Below, piece by piece: positions 12,740-19,306 of a DNA stretch of 22,477 nucleotides. Origin of the DNA: a virus; IMG/VR virus record IMGVR_UViG_3300042470_001131, positions 1 through 22,477 of that record. One strand, written 5' to 3'. The notes below the pieces were generated by a model. It saw nothing but the letters and a program-made list of their open reading frames with translations. It did not search any database and was not told where the DNA came from. Numbering within the stretch: the stretch's first letter is position 1; every line of letters starts with the position of its first letter. The translations under genes were made by a program, and so were the position numbers.

Positions 12740-13077
12740 GGGTGGGGCGTGGTTGCGGCTGGGGCTTCGACAGGCTCAGCCCGAGCGGTGGGTGGCTCAG
12801 CCCGAACGGGGGGTGTGGCGGGCGCGGCGTCTTCCACGCCCGGCTGGCCGACCAGGCGCGCGGCCAGGAAGAGCAGGCCCAGGGCCAGGGGCAGCCGGTG
12901 CTCGGGCACGCCGATGGCGGCCAGCAGAGCGGCCTGTTGGTCAGGTGGCAGCAGGCCGAAGCCGCAGGCCAGCGCGGCGATCTGCACGCTGAGCATGCGC
13001 CAGGCGCGGCGCCAGTTGGCGGTCAGCGTGATCGTGATGCGCAGCGGGCGGGCGCGGGGCGGGCGGGCGGCGGCCAT
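12736..13077 (-). CDS. Holin-like membrane protein
   Basis: One hundred thirteen residues from ATG 13077, which overlaps the stop of the upstream gene (TGATG). After the short basic N-terminus (MAAARPPRARPLRITITL) come two hydrophobic stretches, WRMLSVQIAALACGFGLLP and LPLALGLLFLAARLVGQP, separated by a short loop. Position next to the endolysin and topology fit a phage holin. The C-terminal tail (VRAEPPTARAEPVEAPA) is encoded by the dispersed repeat described at 12761-12809, and so was probably added by repeat invasion. Confidence 0.8.
   Translation of the reverse strand: MAAARPPRARPLRITITLTANWRRAWRMLSVQIAALACGFGLLPPDQQAALLAAIGVPEHRLPLALGLLFLAARLVGQPGVEDAAPATPPVRAEPPTARAEPVEAPAATTPHP
12761..12809. 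repeat. Dispersed repeat, full copy plus partial copy inside the holin 3' end
   Basis: A full copy of GGGGCTTCGACAGGCTCAGC followed by CCGAGCGG (12761-12788), then a partial copy of GGCTCAGCCCGAACGG (12794-12809). GGGCT and AGCCC at its ends can pair. It encodes the VRAEP/EPVEAPA tail of the holin-like protein. The same unit is found at three more places in the tail region. Confidence 0.88.
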
Positions 13078-13415
13078 CAGATCAGCCCTGCCCTCTTGGC
13101 GATGTACATGCACGCGGCAGCGGCGGCGGCCCACATGGCGCGGTCCATCCACGCGGCGGCGCGGGTGGCTGCGGGGGCTTGTTGCTCGAGGACGGTGAGA
13201 CGGGCTTCGATGCGCTCCAGGGCGGTGAAGGCGCGTTCTTGCGCCGCGGCGGCTTGCGCCTGGCGCTCTTCGACCAGCGCCAGCCGCACGACGGCGGCGG
13301 CCAGCTCGCGCAGGGCGGTCTTGATCTCGCCGACGTCGCCATGCAGCGTGTCGAGGCGGTGGTTGAGCACGTCAGCGGCTGGGCTGGGTGGTGGCGGGGC
13401 CTCGGTGGTGTGCAT
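13077..13415 (-). CDS. Coiled-coil protein with C-terminal membrane anchor (XhlA-like position)
   Basis: One hundred twelve residues. The centre (ADVLNHRLDTLHGDVGEIKTALRELAAAVVRLALVEERQAQAAAAQERAFTALERIEARLTVLEQ) is a long heptad-rich coiled coil, and the C-terminus AAAWMDRAMWAAAAAACMYIAKRAGLI is a single membrane helix. The architecture recalls XhlA-type lysis proteins that sit before holin genes. The holin start overlaps its stop. It probably acts as a holin partner or membrane-associated lysis factor; this is inferred from topology and position. Confidence 0.7.
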   Translation of the reverse strand: MHTTEAPPPPSPAADVLNHRLDTLHGDVGEIKTALRELAAAVVRLALVEERQAQAAAAQERAFTALERIEARLTVLEQQAPAATRAAAWMDRAMWAAAAAACMYIAKRAGLI

Positions 13416-13496
13416 GGGGCGGCTTCAGTGCGGGTGGCGGGGCGGCGGATGGTGTGCTGGTGCGTGGCGGCTGGCGGTGGGCGGCGCGGCCGGCGC

Positions 13497-13835
13497 TCAA
13501 GCGCCTGGCGGGGCCTGCGCGGCGGCGCGGGCTTCGATCTCGAGCGGGTGGTTGCGGTAGCCGTAGCGCAGCAGGCCGGCGAGGTAGCGAGCGTAGAAGC
13601 CGATGACGCCGAAGCGCTGCGCCTGCGCCCAGTGCGCCAGCTCGTGGCGCAGCAGCCGATCGGCCTCGGTGCCGGGCGCGGGGGCGGCGTGGCCGGCGCG
13701 CTGCCAGGTCATCAGGTCGGGGTGCAGCCAGATGCCGATGGGGGGTAGGCAGAGACCAGAGAAGCCGGTGAGCTCAAAAAGCCACCGCATCGGGCCGCGC
13801 AGAGCCCGCACCTTGGGCGTGTCTTGCAGCACCAT
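13497..13835 (-). CDS. HExxH zincin-like protein coupled to the DGR reverse transcriptase
   Basis: One hundred twelve residues from ATG 13835, which overlaps the reverse-transcriptase stop (TGATG). Residues about 75-88 read LLRHELAHWAQAQRFG, an HELAH zinc-metallopeptidase motif, followed near the end by NHPLEIEARA, where the glutamate could be the third ligand. The start (MVLQDTPKVRALRGPMRWL) is basic with a hydrophobic middle (LTGFSGLCLPPIGIWL). I cannot name the family with confidence; similar small phage proteins with HExxH exist near lysis genes. It could be a peptidoglycan- or capsid-related peptidase. The long open frame upstream to 14474 overlaps the reverse transcriptase and is noise. 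Confidence 0.68.
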   Translation of the reverse strand: MVLQDTPKVRALRGPMRWLFELTGFSGLCLPPIGIWLHPDLMTWQRAGHAAPAPGTEADRLLRHELAHWAQAQRFGVIGFYARYLAGLLRYGYRNHPLEIEARAAAQAPPGA

Positions 13836-14893
13836 CACCGCACCTCCCCCCGGTTGAAGGCATACCGCCCCAGCACCGCCGCAGCCAGGCCGCCGGCGGG
13901 AGCATGCGCGATGTGGGCCAGCCAGCTCTGCACCGACTGCGCCACGCGCTGCAGCGGCACCAGCCCGTCGCGGTACCAGTGCTGCAGGCGCGTCAGCGTG
14001 CGGTGGATGCGCTGGATGCTGCTGCGGCGCACGCGGCGGTGCGTGGGCCAGATGCGGTAGCCGCAGAAGTCCAGCGCATGGGCTGGCCAGCGGCCCACGG
14101 GGAAGACCTGCGTCTTGGCGTTGAGCTGCAGCCTCAGCCAGCGCTGCAGCCACTGCGCCAGGTGCGCGCGCAGGCGTTGCAGGTGGGCCTTGTCGTGGTG
14201 CAGCAGGATGAAGTCGTCCATGTAGCGCACATAGGCCCCGTGCTGCAGCCCGTGGGCGACGTGCAAGTCCAGCTCGTGCAGCATCACGTTGGCCGCAAGC
14301 TGGCTGACCAGGTTGCCGATGGGCAGGCCCACGCCGGGCGTGGTGTGCAGCGGGTTGGCGCTGTCGATGATGTGGTCCAGCAGCTGCAGCGTGCGCCGGC
14401 AGGCGATGCGCTTGCGGAACAGGGCCTTCAGCACGGCGTGGTCGATGCTGGCGAAGTAGCTGGCCACGTCGCACTTCAGCGCGTAAACCTGCCCGTGCTC
14501 GCGCTTGACGCGGCGGATCATGCGCTGCGCGGCATCTGCGGCGCGATGCGTGCCGCGGCCGGGGCGGCAGGCGTAGCTGTGGGCCACGAAGCGGGTCTCG
14601 AAGATCGGCTCGATCACGGCCACCAGGGCGTGCTGCACCACGCGGTCGCGGAAGGGCAGCGCGGCCACGTCGCGCGCCTTGGGCTCGAAGATGCGGAACT
14701 GGCGGTAGGCGCCGCTGCGGTAGGTGTTGTGCTGCAGCTCGTTCAGCAGCGCGATCAGGTTGCCCTCGAGGTCGCGCTCGAAGTGCTGCACCTCGGTGCG
14801 CGTGCGTTTGCCGCGCCGGGCGCGCAGGTAGGCGGCGTGCAGCGCATCAAAGCTGGCGATGCGGTCGAACAGGTGCTTGTGGGTCTTGGCCAC
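13835..14893 (-). CDS. Diversity-generating-retroelement reverse transcriptase
   Basis: Three hundred fifty-two residues from a GTG at 14893, preceded by GCAGGTG as a weak ribosome binding site. Motif A is ALKCDVASYF with catalytic Asp142; motif C is YMDD at 224-227. Motif 4 is GLPIGNLVSQ at 189-198, the DGR-type form with SQ in place of the SP usual in retrons and group II introns. No maturase, endonuclease or RNase H domain is present, as in other DGR enzymes. It copies TR RNA into cDNA with random bases opposite adenines. The TR lies 179 bp upstream and Avd beyond it, so all cis and trans parts are in place. Confidence 0.96.
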   Translation of the reverse strand: MAKTHKHLFDRIASFDALHAAYLRARRGKRTRTEVQHFERDLEGNLIALLNELQHNTYRSGAYRQFRIFEPKARDVAALPFRDRVVQHALVAVIEPIFETRFVAHSYACRPGRGTHRAADAAQRMIRRVKREHGQVYALKCDVASYFASIDHAVLKALFRKRIACRRTLQLLDHIIDSANPLHTTPGVGLPIGNLVSQLAANVMLHELDLHVAHGLQHGAYVRYMDDFILLHHDKAHLQRLRAHLAQWLQRWLRLQLNAKTQVFPVGRWPAHALDFCGYRIWPTHRRVRRSSIQRIHRTLTRLQHWYRDGLVPLQRVAQSVQSWLAHIAHAPAGGLAAAVLGRYAFNRGEVR

Positions 14894-15072
14894 GTCAGCA
14901 CCTGCGGGGTGTAGGCGGCAGGGCCGAGCGGTCGCGCTTGCGCGTTACTGGAGCGGCCTGCCTGGGGGGTTTTTCGGCTTCGGGCTGATGGTGGGCCCTG
15001 GCCGGGGAAGCTGCAGCCTTTTGTGTGGTGTGCTGTCTGGCGGCGCAGTACGCCACCAGCTTCTGACGGCCC
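14894..15072 (-). other. TR-RT spacer
   Basis: These 179 bp separate the template repeat from the reverse-transcriptase start. No convincing gene lies here; a minus frame crosses it but only continues the template repeat. In the Bordetella phage system the comparable spacer is part of the structured RNA needed for cDNA priming, so this stretch is probably functional RNA rather than idle sequence. Confidence 0.6.
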
Positions 15073-15192
15073 ACAAGAGCGGGGCGGGCGCCGATGTTCG
15101 TGTTCACGTTGCTGCGGGCATTGTTCAAGTTCAACGCGAACACGCCCGAGAGCGCCCCGTTGTTCCAGTTGCCGCCGCGATACGGCACGCGC
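15073..15192 (-). repeat. TR: DGR template repeat (TR)
   Basis: A 120-bp repeat matching 15660-15779 at a constant offset of 587 bp. Read on the minus strand it would encode VPYRGGNWNNGALSGVF, with AAC codons at most variable sites, and it holds 22 adenines. It begins 4 bp past the Avd stop and ends with the GC-rich block 15079-15092. All 22 adenines lie within the codons of the variable positions and the adjacent serine and threonine codons, the design of a codon-level diversity template. Confidence 0.95.
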
Positions 15193-15196
15193 GTTG

Positions 15197-15589
15197 TCAC
15201 TGCTGCTGCCCCATCGGCGCGCTGAACGTGCGCAACCAGCCGCCCACCATGCGGCCGATCTCGTCGTTCAACGTCGCCCATGTCTCGTACTTGTGCATGT
15301 CAAGGTAGCCCAGGCCCTTGGCCAGCCGCACCTGGGCGCGCAGCAGGTCGAGCTGGGCGTCCAGGTCTTGCAGAGTCGTGCGCTTGTGGTAGCGCTTGTG
15401 CGCCAGCACGATCAGGTGCAGCAGCGTCCACATGCGGTTGCGGATCTCGGCGGCCAGGACATGGCGCTCGTATTGCGGGAACTGGCGCAAACAGACGTAC
15501 CCGTACTCGATCATGGCTTCGGTCTTTTGCCTGATGAGCAGGTCCGTCACCTTGGGGGGTGACGGGGGGTTGTTGTTGCTGCGGGCCAT
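15197..15589 (-). CDS. avd: DGR accessory variability determinant (Avd)
   Basis: About 130 aa from ATG 15589; a GTG at 15613 would add eight residues. The protein is all helical, with KVTDLLIRQKTEAMIEYGY, then FPQYERHVLAAEIRNRMWTLLHLIVLAHKRYHKR, then LDLLRAQVRLAKGLGYLDMHKYE, matching the four-helix-bundle Avd family in fold pattern, length (BPP-1 Avd is 128 aa) and location. Avd binds the reverse transcriptase and TR RNA and is required for mutagenic retrohoming. It is surrounded by positive charge on its helices, consistent with nucleic-acid binding. The start has no strong Shine-Dalgarno. Confidence 0.92.
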   Translation of the reverse strand: MARSNNNPPSPPKVTDLLIRQKTEAMIEYGYVCLRQFPQYERHVLAAEIRNRMWTLLHLIVLAHKRYHKRTTLQDLDAQLDLLRAQVRLAKGLGYLDMHKYETWATLNDEIGRMVGGWLRTFSAPMGQQQ

Positions 15590-15609
15590 GGGGTGGTTGG
15601 GTGGTGTAG

Positions 15610-15629
15610 GCACCGGCTACCGCCGGTGC
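15610..15629. other. Hairpin downstream of VR
   Basis: GCACCGG (15610-15616) and CCGGTGC (15623-15629) form a perfect 7-bp stem around the loop CTACCG. It lies 24 bp past the target stop codon and 30 bp past the VR end in the coding direction. In the Bordetella phage DGR a DNA hairpin just past the VR is needed for efficient retrohoming; this is a candidate counterpart, although its distance and loop differ. Confidence 0.5.
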
Positions 15630-15652
15630 TGCAGAACACAGGTGGTCAGAAC

Positions 15653-16717
15653 TCAGGACACAAAAGCGGGGCGGGCGCCGACGTCCGAGTTCACGTAGCT
15701 GCGGGCAAAGCTCAAGTACACCGCGAACACGCCCGAGAGCGCCCCGTGGTCCCAGAGGCCGCCGCGAAACGGCACGCGCTCGCTGGTGACGTCGACCCAG
15801 AATCCATCGCCGCCGAGGCCACTGCCGGCCACCGGGTACAGGCCCAGGGCTCGCAGTTTTTCCAGCGCGGCGGTAGCTACAGGCGTCGTCCCAGGATTGC
15901 TCATGCCTTCGAAGCTGCTGCCGCTGGTGCGCACCAGGGTGTAGGCGGTGGTGCCTGACGTGGCGTACTTCACGGTGTTGGCCGAGCCTGGTGCCACGAG
16001 GTTGCCATTGCTGCCGTCGATGGCCTGCCACGAGGCAGAGCCCGACGACAGATCGGTCGCATTCAGCGCGGCGTTGTTGTTTTCGATGACCTGGATCTCG
16101 CCCGCATTGATGCGCATGCCGGCGGCCCATTCGAAGACGTTGCCTGCCAGGTCTGCGATGCCGAACGGGGTTTGGTCATGCCGCCAGCTGGCCGGGCCGC
16201 TGCCCGTGCGGGTGGTGGTGGTGGCGGTGCCGGTGGCGGCGGCCAGGCGGCCGGTGGCGGCGTCGACGGCGCGCTCGGTGGTGACGTCGGTGCTGCGCCC
16301 GTAGGCGTCGTTGCCGCGGGGCTGGGTGCCGTTCTTCCAGCACCACAGGGCCAGGGCTGCCCACTCGGCGTTGGTCATGATGTGCCAGCCGGTGCCGTTG
16401 GCTCGCGCGAGGTTGACCGAGTTGTCGAAGTTGATGCTGCGGATGGGGTCGACGCCGGGGACGGAGATCATTTCTCCGTTGCTGCTGAAGCCGATGTATT
16501 GGCCGATGAAGATTTCGGACTTGGCGACGCCGCTGACGATGAAGGCGGGGTGGTCGCCGGTGCCCAGGCTGGCGTCGATGCTCTGCAGCGTGAACTTCGG
16601 GATCACGGCCATGAAGCAGGGCTGCCCTTTGGCGGTGTAGAGGACGGTGTTTCGGCCCTGGCTGGCGGCTTCGACTTGGCGGCGCAGGGTGTCGGGGACG
16701 CTGATGGTGATGGACAT
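15653..16717 (-). CDS. DGR target: C-type-lectin/FGE-like tail receptor-binding protein
   Basis: Three hundred fifty-four residues. AGGAG 9 nt before the ATG is a good ribosome binding site. The centre (GTGWHIMTNAEWAALALWCWKNG, GNDAYG, then FGIADLAGNVFEWAAGMRIN) is the FGE-sulfatase/C-type-lectin fold used by many DGR-diversified proteins. Residues 314-353 are the variable repeat, ending five bases before the stop. Compared with the TR, residues 317, 321, 323, 324, 334, 336, 337, 341 and 344-346 differ at adenines; 333 and 352 differ at other bases. FGE catalytic cysteines are not evident, so it is a binding protein rather than an enzyme. It sits among tail-fibre genes and very likely contacts the host receptor. 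Confidence 0.93.
   Translation of the reverse strand: MSITISVPDTLRRQVEAASQGRNTVLYTAKGQPCFMAVIPKFTLQSIDASLGTGDHPAFIVSGVAKSEIFIGQYIGFSSNGEMISVPGVDPIRSINFDNSVNLARANGTGWHIMTNAEWAALALWCWKNGTQPRGNDAYGRSTDVTTERAVDAATGRLAAATGTATTTTRTGSGPASWRHDQTPFGIADLAGNVFEWAAGMRINAGEIQVIENNNAALNATDLSSGSASWQAIDGSNGNLVAPGSANTVKYATSGTTAYTLVRTSGSSFEGMSNPGTTPVATAALEKLRALGLYPVAGSGLGGDGFWVDVTSERVPFRGGLWDHGALSGVFAVYLSFARSYVNSDVGARPAFVS
15660..15779 (-). repeat. VR: DGR variable repeat (VR)
   Basis: A 120-bp block at the 3' end of the target gene that matches the template at 15073-15192 except at 15 positions; 13 of these are TR adenines (A to T seven, A to G four, A to C two). It is bounded on the coding 3' side by the GC-rich stretch 15666-15679, which is identical to the TR and is the probable initiation-of-mutagenic-homing (IMH) site. 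Confidence 0.96.
15666..15679 (-). promoter_or_regulatory. Probable IMH-type GC-rich segment of VR
   Basis: GCGGGGCGGGCGCC is identical in VR (15666-15679) and TR (15079-15092), and contains no adenine on the template sense strand, so it stays fixed while the upstream part varies. In BPP-1 such a (G/C) stretch at the VR 3' end marks where cDNA integration starts. One C-to-T difference lies two bases beyond it, at 15664. Confidence 0.72.
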
Positions 16718-16747
16718 GGTGGGGAGCTCCTGTGCTGGGGCTGTGCT

Positions 16748-16776
16748 GGGGCTTCGACAGGCTCAGCCCGAACGGG
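16748..16776. repeat. Dispersed repeat between the target gene and the upstream gene
   Basis: GGGGCTTCGACAGGCTCAGC plus CCGAACGGG sits in the 76-bp gap before the DGR target gene, upstream of its Shine-Dalgarno. Ends GGGCT/AGCCC can pair. It belongs to the same family as 12761-12809, 16807-16834 and 18337-18366. Confidence 0.88.
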
Positions 16777-16793
16777 TGGTTGGCGGGGTCTGG

Positions 16794-17162
16794 TCAGGGT
16801 TGCGCTGGGGCTTGGACAGGCTCAGCCCGAACGGTGTCCACGGGCGGCGCCAGGCGCTCGTCGCGCGCGGTGGCGGCGGCGATGTAGGCGCTGTACAAGA
16901 TGGCGTAGACCTCGGCGTAGGTGATGCTGTCGCCCGTCAGCTCGCCGGTGGTTGGGTTGCGCAGGGGCACGGCCAGGGCGGGGTCAAAGTCTTGCGTGAT
17001 GCCTGCAGCGGGCTTGCGCAGTTCGTCGCCGGTGTCGAGCGAGACGACGCGCTCTTCCTCGAAGCGCACGGTGGGCGTGGCGTGGCGCGGGTTGTCGATG
17101 ACGATCTGGCTGCATCGCTGCCAGACTTGGCCGGTGACGGTGGATTCAGCGTAGGTGCTCAT
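16794..17162 (-). CDS. Conserved-looking tail-region protein of unknown function (122 aa)
   Basis: Starts MSTYAESTVTGQVWQRCSQIVIDNPRH and continues with FEEERVVSLDTGDELR and ALAVPLRNPTTGELTGDSITYAEVYAILYSAYIAAATARDE. The NPTTGE and Y-rich helical segment occur in small proteins beside phage tail-fibre genes, where they may be assembly factors or tail components; I cannot assign a precise role. The C-terminus (VRAEPVQAPAQP) is again encoded by a dispersed repeat copy. It lies between the tail fibre and the DGR target. Confidence 0.65.
   Translation of the reverse strand: MSTYAESTVTGQVWQRCSQIVIDNPRHATPTVRFEEERVVSLDTGDELRKPAAGITQDFDPALAVPLRNPTTGELTGDSITYAEVYAILYSAYIAAATARDERLAPPVDTVRAEPVQAPAQP
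16807..16834. repeat. Dispersed repeat inside the 3' end of the 122-aa gene
   Basis: GGGGCTTGGACAGGCTCAGC plus CCGAACGG, one base different from the other full copies. It encodes the VRAEPVQAPA tail of the 122-aa protein. It is separated by about 30 bp from the copy at 16748-16776, making a near-tandem pair. Confidence 0.87.
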
Positions 17163-17280
17163 GATGGGTGGGCCTCAAGCGGTGGGGTGTTGCGGGGCGG
17201 CGTGCGGTGGTGCGGGCGGCGGGTTGTGCGGGGCGGTGTGGTGCAGTGGTGTAGGTGGCTCAGTGAGTGAGCTACTGGGG

Positions 17281-18315
17281 TCACCAGCTGCTGATGGCGG
17301 CGCGGCGCCAGGTGTTGGTGGCGGTGCAGACGTAGATGTAGTTCGCGTCCCAGGCCACTTCGCCTTGGTTGCCCGCAGCGCCCACGCTGGCTGGGGTTTG
17401 CGCGGTGCGCACGCGAAGCTTGTTGTCGTTGACGTCCAGCAGGCCGGTGGGGGTGGCGGTGCCGATGCCCAGGCGGCGGTCGCTGGTGATGCGCAGCGCG
17501 TCTTGCCCGCCGATGGCCAGGCCGACGGCGTCGGCGCCGGGGCTGTACCAGCCGGTGTCGAGGTCTCCGTCGTAGTGCAGCGAGGGGTCGCCGACGGTGC
17601 CGCGGCGCAGGATGACATCGCCCCCGGCCACGGCGCGGGCGGCCACGCCGGCGATGTCGGCCAGGTACTGGATGTGGCGGATCAGGATCTCGCTCAGCGC
17701 GGTGGCGGCGATGTCACCGGCGCCCACCTCGCGCGCGGCGACGCCGGCCAGATCCAGCGCCTGCTGCAGCCCGGCCAGCAGCTGCGCCAGCGGTACGGCG
17801 TCGCTGCTGGGGGCGCTGAGGGCGATGTTCCACGTGGTGAAGGTGCCGCTGCCGCCGGTGCTGGTGACTTCGACCGTCATCGCGCCGGTGCCGCTGTTGT
17901 AGGCGGTGATGTAGCCCAACATCCAGTTGGCCGCGCCGGCGCTGTTGGCCACGATGACCCACTGGCCCAGCACCCAGGCCTTGCCCGTCTGCGTGTTGAA
18001 GCTCTTGGCGCCGGTGCCGACGGCCAGGCTGGTGGTGCTGGTGCCTTGCGTGCCCGGCGCGTTGACGGCGGTCAGCGCGGCGGCGCTGGCCGTAGCGGCG
18101 CTGGCAGCGGCGGCCACGCGGTGCGCGTCGGCGGCGGTGGCGTCTTGGTCGGCTTCGACCGCGTTGTTGTAGGTGGTGGCGGCCACCGCGTTGAGCTGCG
18201 TGCCGAACCCGGGCAGCGCGGCCACGAAGGCGTCGGCCCGGGCCGGGAAGTTGGCGGGGTCGGTGCGGCTGGGCGCGACGGGCAGCGCGGTGATGGTGCT
18301 GGGTGCGGTGGGCAT
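17281..18315 (-). CDS. Tail fibre protein
   Basis: Three hundred forty-four residues. The N-terminus (ALPVAPSRTDPANFPARADAFVAALPGF) is a common anchor of phage tail fibres. It is followed by a long alanine-rich coiled region (NNAVEADQDATAADAHRVAAAASAATASAAALTA), a beta-rich middle with VTSTGGSGTFTTWNI, and a C-terminal module ending NQGEVAWDANYIYVCTATNTWRRAAISSW, another frequent fibre terminus. It probably binds the cell surface or supports the DGR-diversified tip. No VR-like sequence is present here. The low-complexity repeats may reflect coiled-coil trimerisation. Confidence 0.82.
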   Translation of the reverse strand: MPTAPSTITALPVAPSRTDPANFPARADAFVAALPGFGTQLNAVAATTYNNAVEADQDATAADAHRVAAAASAATASAAALTAVNAPGTQGTSTTSLAVGTGAKSFNTQTGKAWVLGQWVIVANSAGAANWMLGYITAYNSGTGAMTVEVTSTGGSGTFTTWNIALSAPSSDAVPLAQLLAGLQQALDLAGVAAREVGAGDIAATALSEILIRHIQYLADIAGVAARAVAGGDVILRRGTVGDPSLHYDGDLDTGWYSPGADAVGLAIGGQDALRITSDRRLGIGTATPTGLLDVNDNKLRVRTAQTPASVGAAGNQGEVAWDANYIYVCTATNTWRRAAISSW

Positions 18316-18336
18316 GGTGGCGGCTCGTGTGCTGTT

Positions 18337-18366
18337 GGGGCTGGGGCAGGCTCAGCCCGAACGGGG
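18337..18366. repeat. Dispersed repeat, divergent copy before the tail-fibre gene
   Basis: GGGGCTGGGGCAGGCTCAGC plus CCGAACGGG lies in the 77-bp gap between the 295-aa tail gene and the tail fibre. It keeps the GGCTCAGCCCGAACGG core and the stem ends but differs in the CTTCGACA part. Confidence 0.8.
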
Positions 18367-18392
18367 GTGGCGGGTGGTAGCGGCGGGCGTCA

Positions 18393-19280
18393 TCAGGTCA
18401 GGCCCTCGATTTCCAGGCTGACGAAGCTCTGCACCGGGTAGGCAATCTCGACCTGAAAGTCCCGGAAAAAACCGTACACGGTGCCGGCCTGGTACTGCGT
18501 GTCGTCGGCCAATATCCAGACGGCGGGGGTGGCGCGCAGGTCGCTGAGCAGGCGGGAGACGCGGTTGATCTGGGCGTTTTCCAGCATCAGGCGGGCGCTC
18601 AGGCGTTTGCTGAAGTCGCGGCGGACAAAGGTGGTGATGCCGAACTCGTCGGTTTCCTTCTTGCTGTAGTCGATGATGCCCAGGCCGGCGCCATATTCGG
18701 CGTCGCCGATCGCGTACTGCGTGCCGAAACTGCTATTGCCGATCTTGATGGTGCCGGTGCCGGTTAGGGCAATCGTCAGCCGCGCGGTGGAGATGGGGAC
18801 CAGGTCGGTCAAGACGACTTCGCTGATTTGGACGTACGGCTCGTAGAAATACTGATACCAGTCTGCGATCAGCGTGCCGTCCAGGGACACGGTCTTGGTG
18901 TAGACGGTGGGCCCGCCAGCGCCATCGGTGACGGTGACGACGACCTGGTCGCCTACCAGGCCCAGCAGGGCCAGGGCGTTGACGGATCCGGGGGTGAGCA
19001 CGACGGTGAGCGGGCTGGTGGACGCAGTCGCGGTCGACACCTGCTCGTCGAACATGGCGTGGGTGTTGTCGGGGCCGACGAGCGCCCATTGCGTGGGGCT
19101 GGTGTCGGGCTGGTTGCCGGTGTTGCTGTTGACCAGGCTGATCCAGTAGAAGGTGCCGAAGTCGACGACGGCGTCCTTTGCGTAAGTTGTGCCCACGGCC
19201 CAGGCGGCGGCCGACTCCACCGCTGTGCTGCTGACCAGGTGGGTGCCGGCGTTGAAGGTGACGGGCTTGATGACTCGCAT
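18393..19280 (-). CDS. Tail tip protein with carbohydrate-binding-like segment
   Basis: Two hundred ninety-five residues. Residues about 26-70 (AAWAVGTTYAKDAVVDFGTFYWISLVNSNTGNQPDTSPTQWALVG) look like a CBM5/12-type carbohydrate-binding motif (W...Y...V...Y.....N.G..P), as found in tail proteins that touch polysaccharide. The central part is beta-rich, and the C-terminus (YSKKETDEFGITTFVRRDFSKRLSARLMLE ... VEIAYPVQSFVSLEIEGL) fits a distal-tail or baseplate protein. It lies directly downstream of the tape-measure gene (26 bp). The function is inferred from position and motif. Confidence 0.72.
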   Translation of the reverse strand: MRVIKPVTFNAGTHLVSSTAVESAAAWAVGTTYAKDAVVDFGTFYWISLVNSNTGNQPDTSPTQWALVGPDNTHAMFDEQVSTATASTSPLTVVLTPGSVNALALLGLVGDQVVVTVTDGAGGPTVYTKTVSLDGTLIADWYQYFYEPYVQISEVVLTDLVPISTARLTIALTGTGTIKIGNSSFGTQYAIGDAEYGAGLGIIDYSKKETDEFGITTFVRRDFSKRLSARLMLENAQINRVSRLLSDLRATPAVWILADDTQYQAGTVYGFFRDFQVEIAYPVQSFVSLEIEGLT

Positions 19281-19306
19281 GGTGGGCTGCTCAGGCTCCG
19301 TCGGCG

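Noticed and set aside
13497-14474. 325-aa version of the zincin gene
   Set aside because: The upstream two thirds lie in the reverse-transcriptase gene in another frame and are low in coding character; the ATG at 13835 coupled to the RT stop is preferred.
14895-15281. 128-aa minus-strand frame crossing the template repeat
   Set aside because: It starts inside Avd in another frame, runs through the TR and the TR-RT spacer, and resembles a protein only because the TR copies the target gene. A template repeat is not expected to be translated.
15300-16130. 276-aa minus-strand frame overlapping the target and Avd genes
   Set aside because: Basic, arginine-rich frame in a shifted register; the target and Avd frames explain the region with motif support.
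17155-18441. Long plus-strand frame opposite the tail fibre
   Set aside because: Valine- and glycine-rich composition typical of the complement of GC-rich genes; no start signal or motif.
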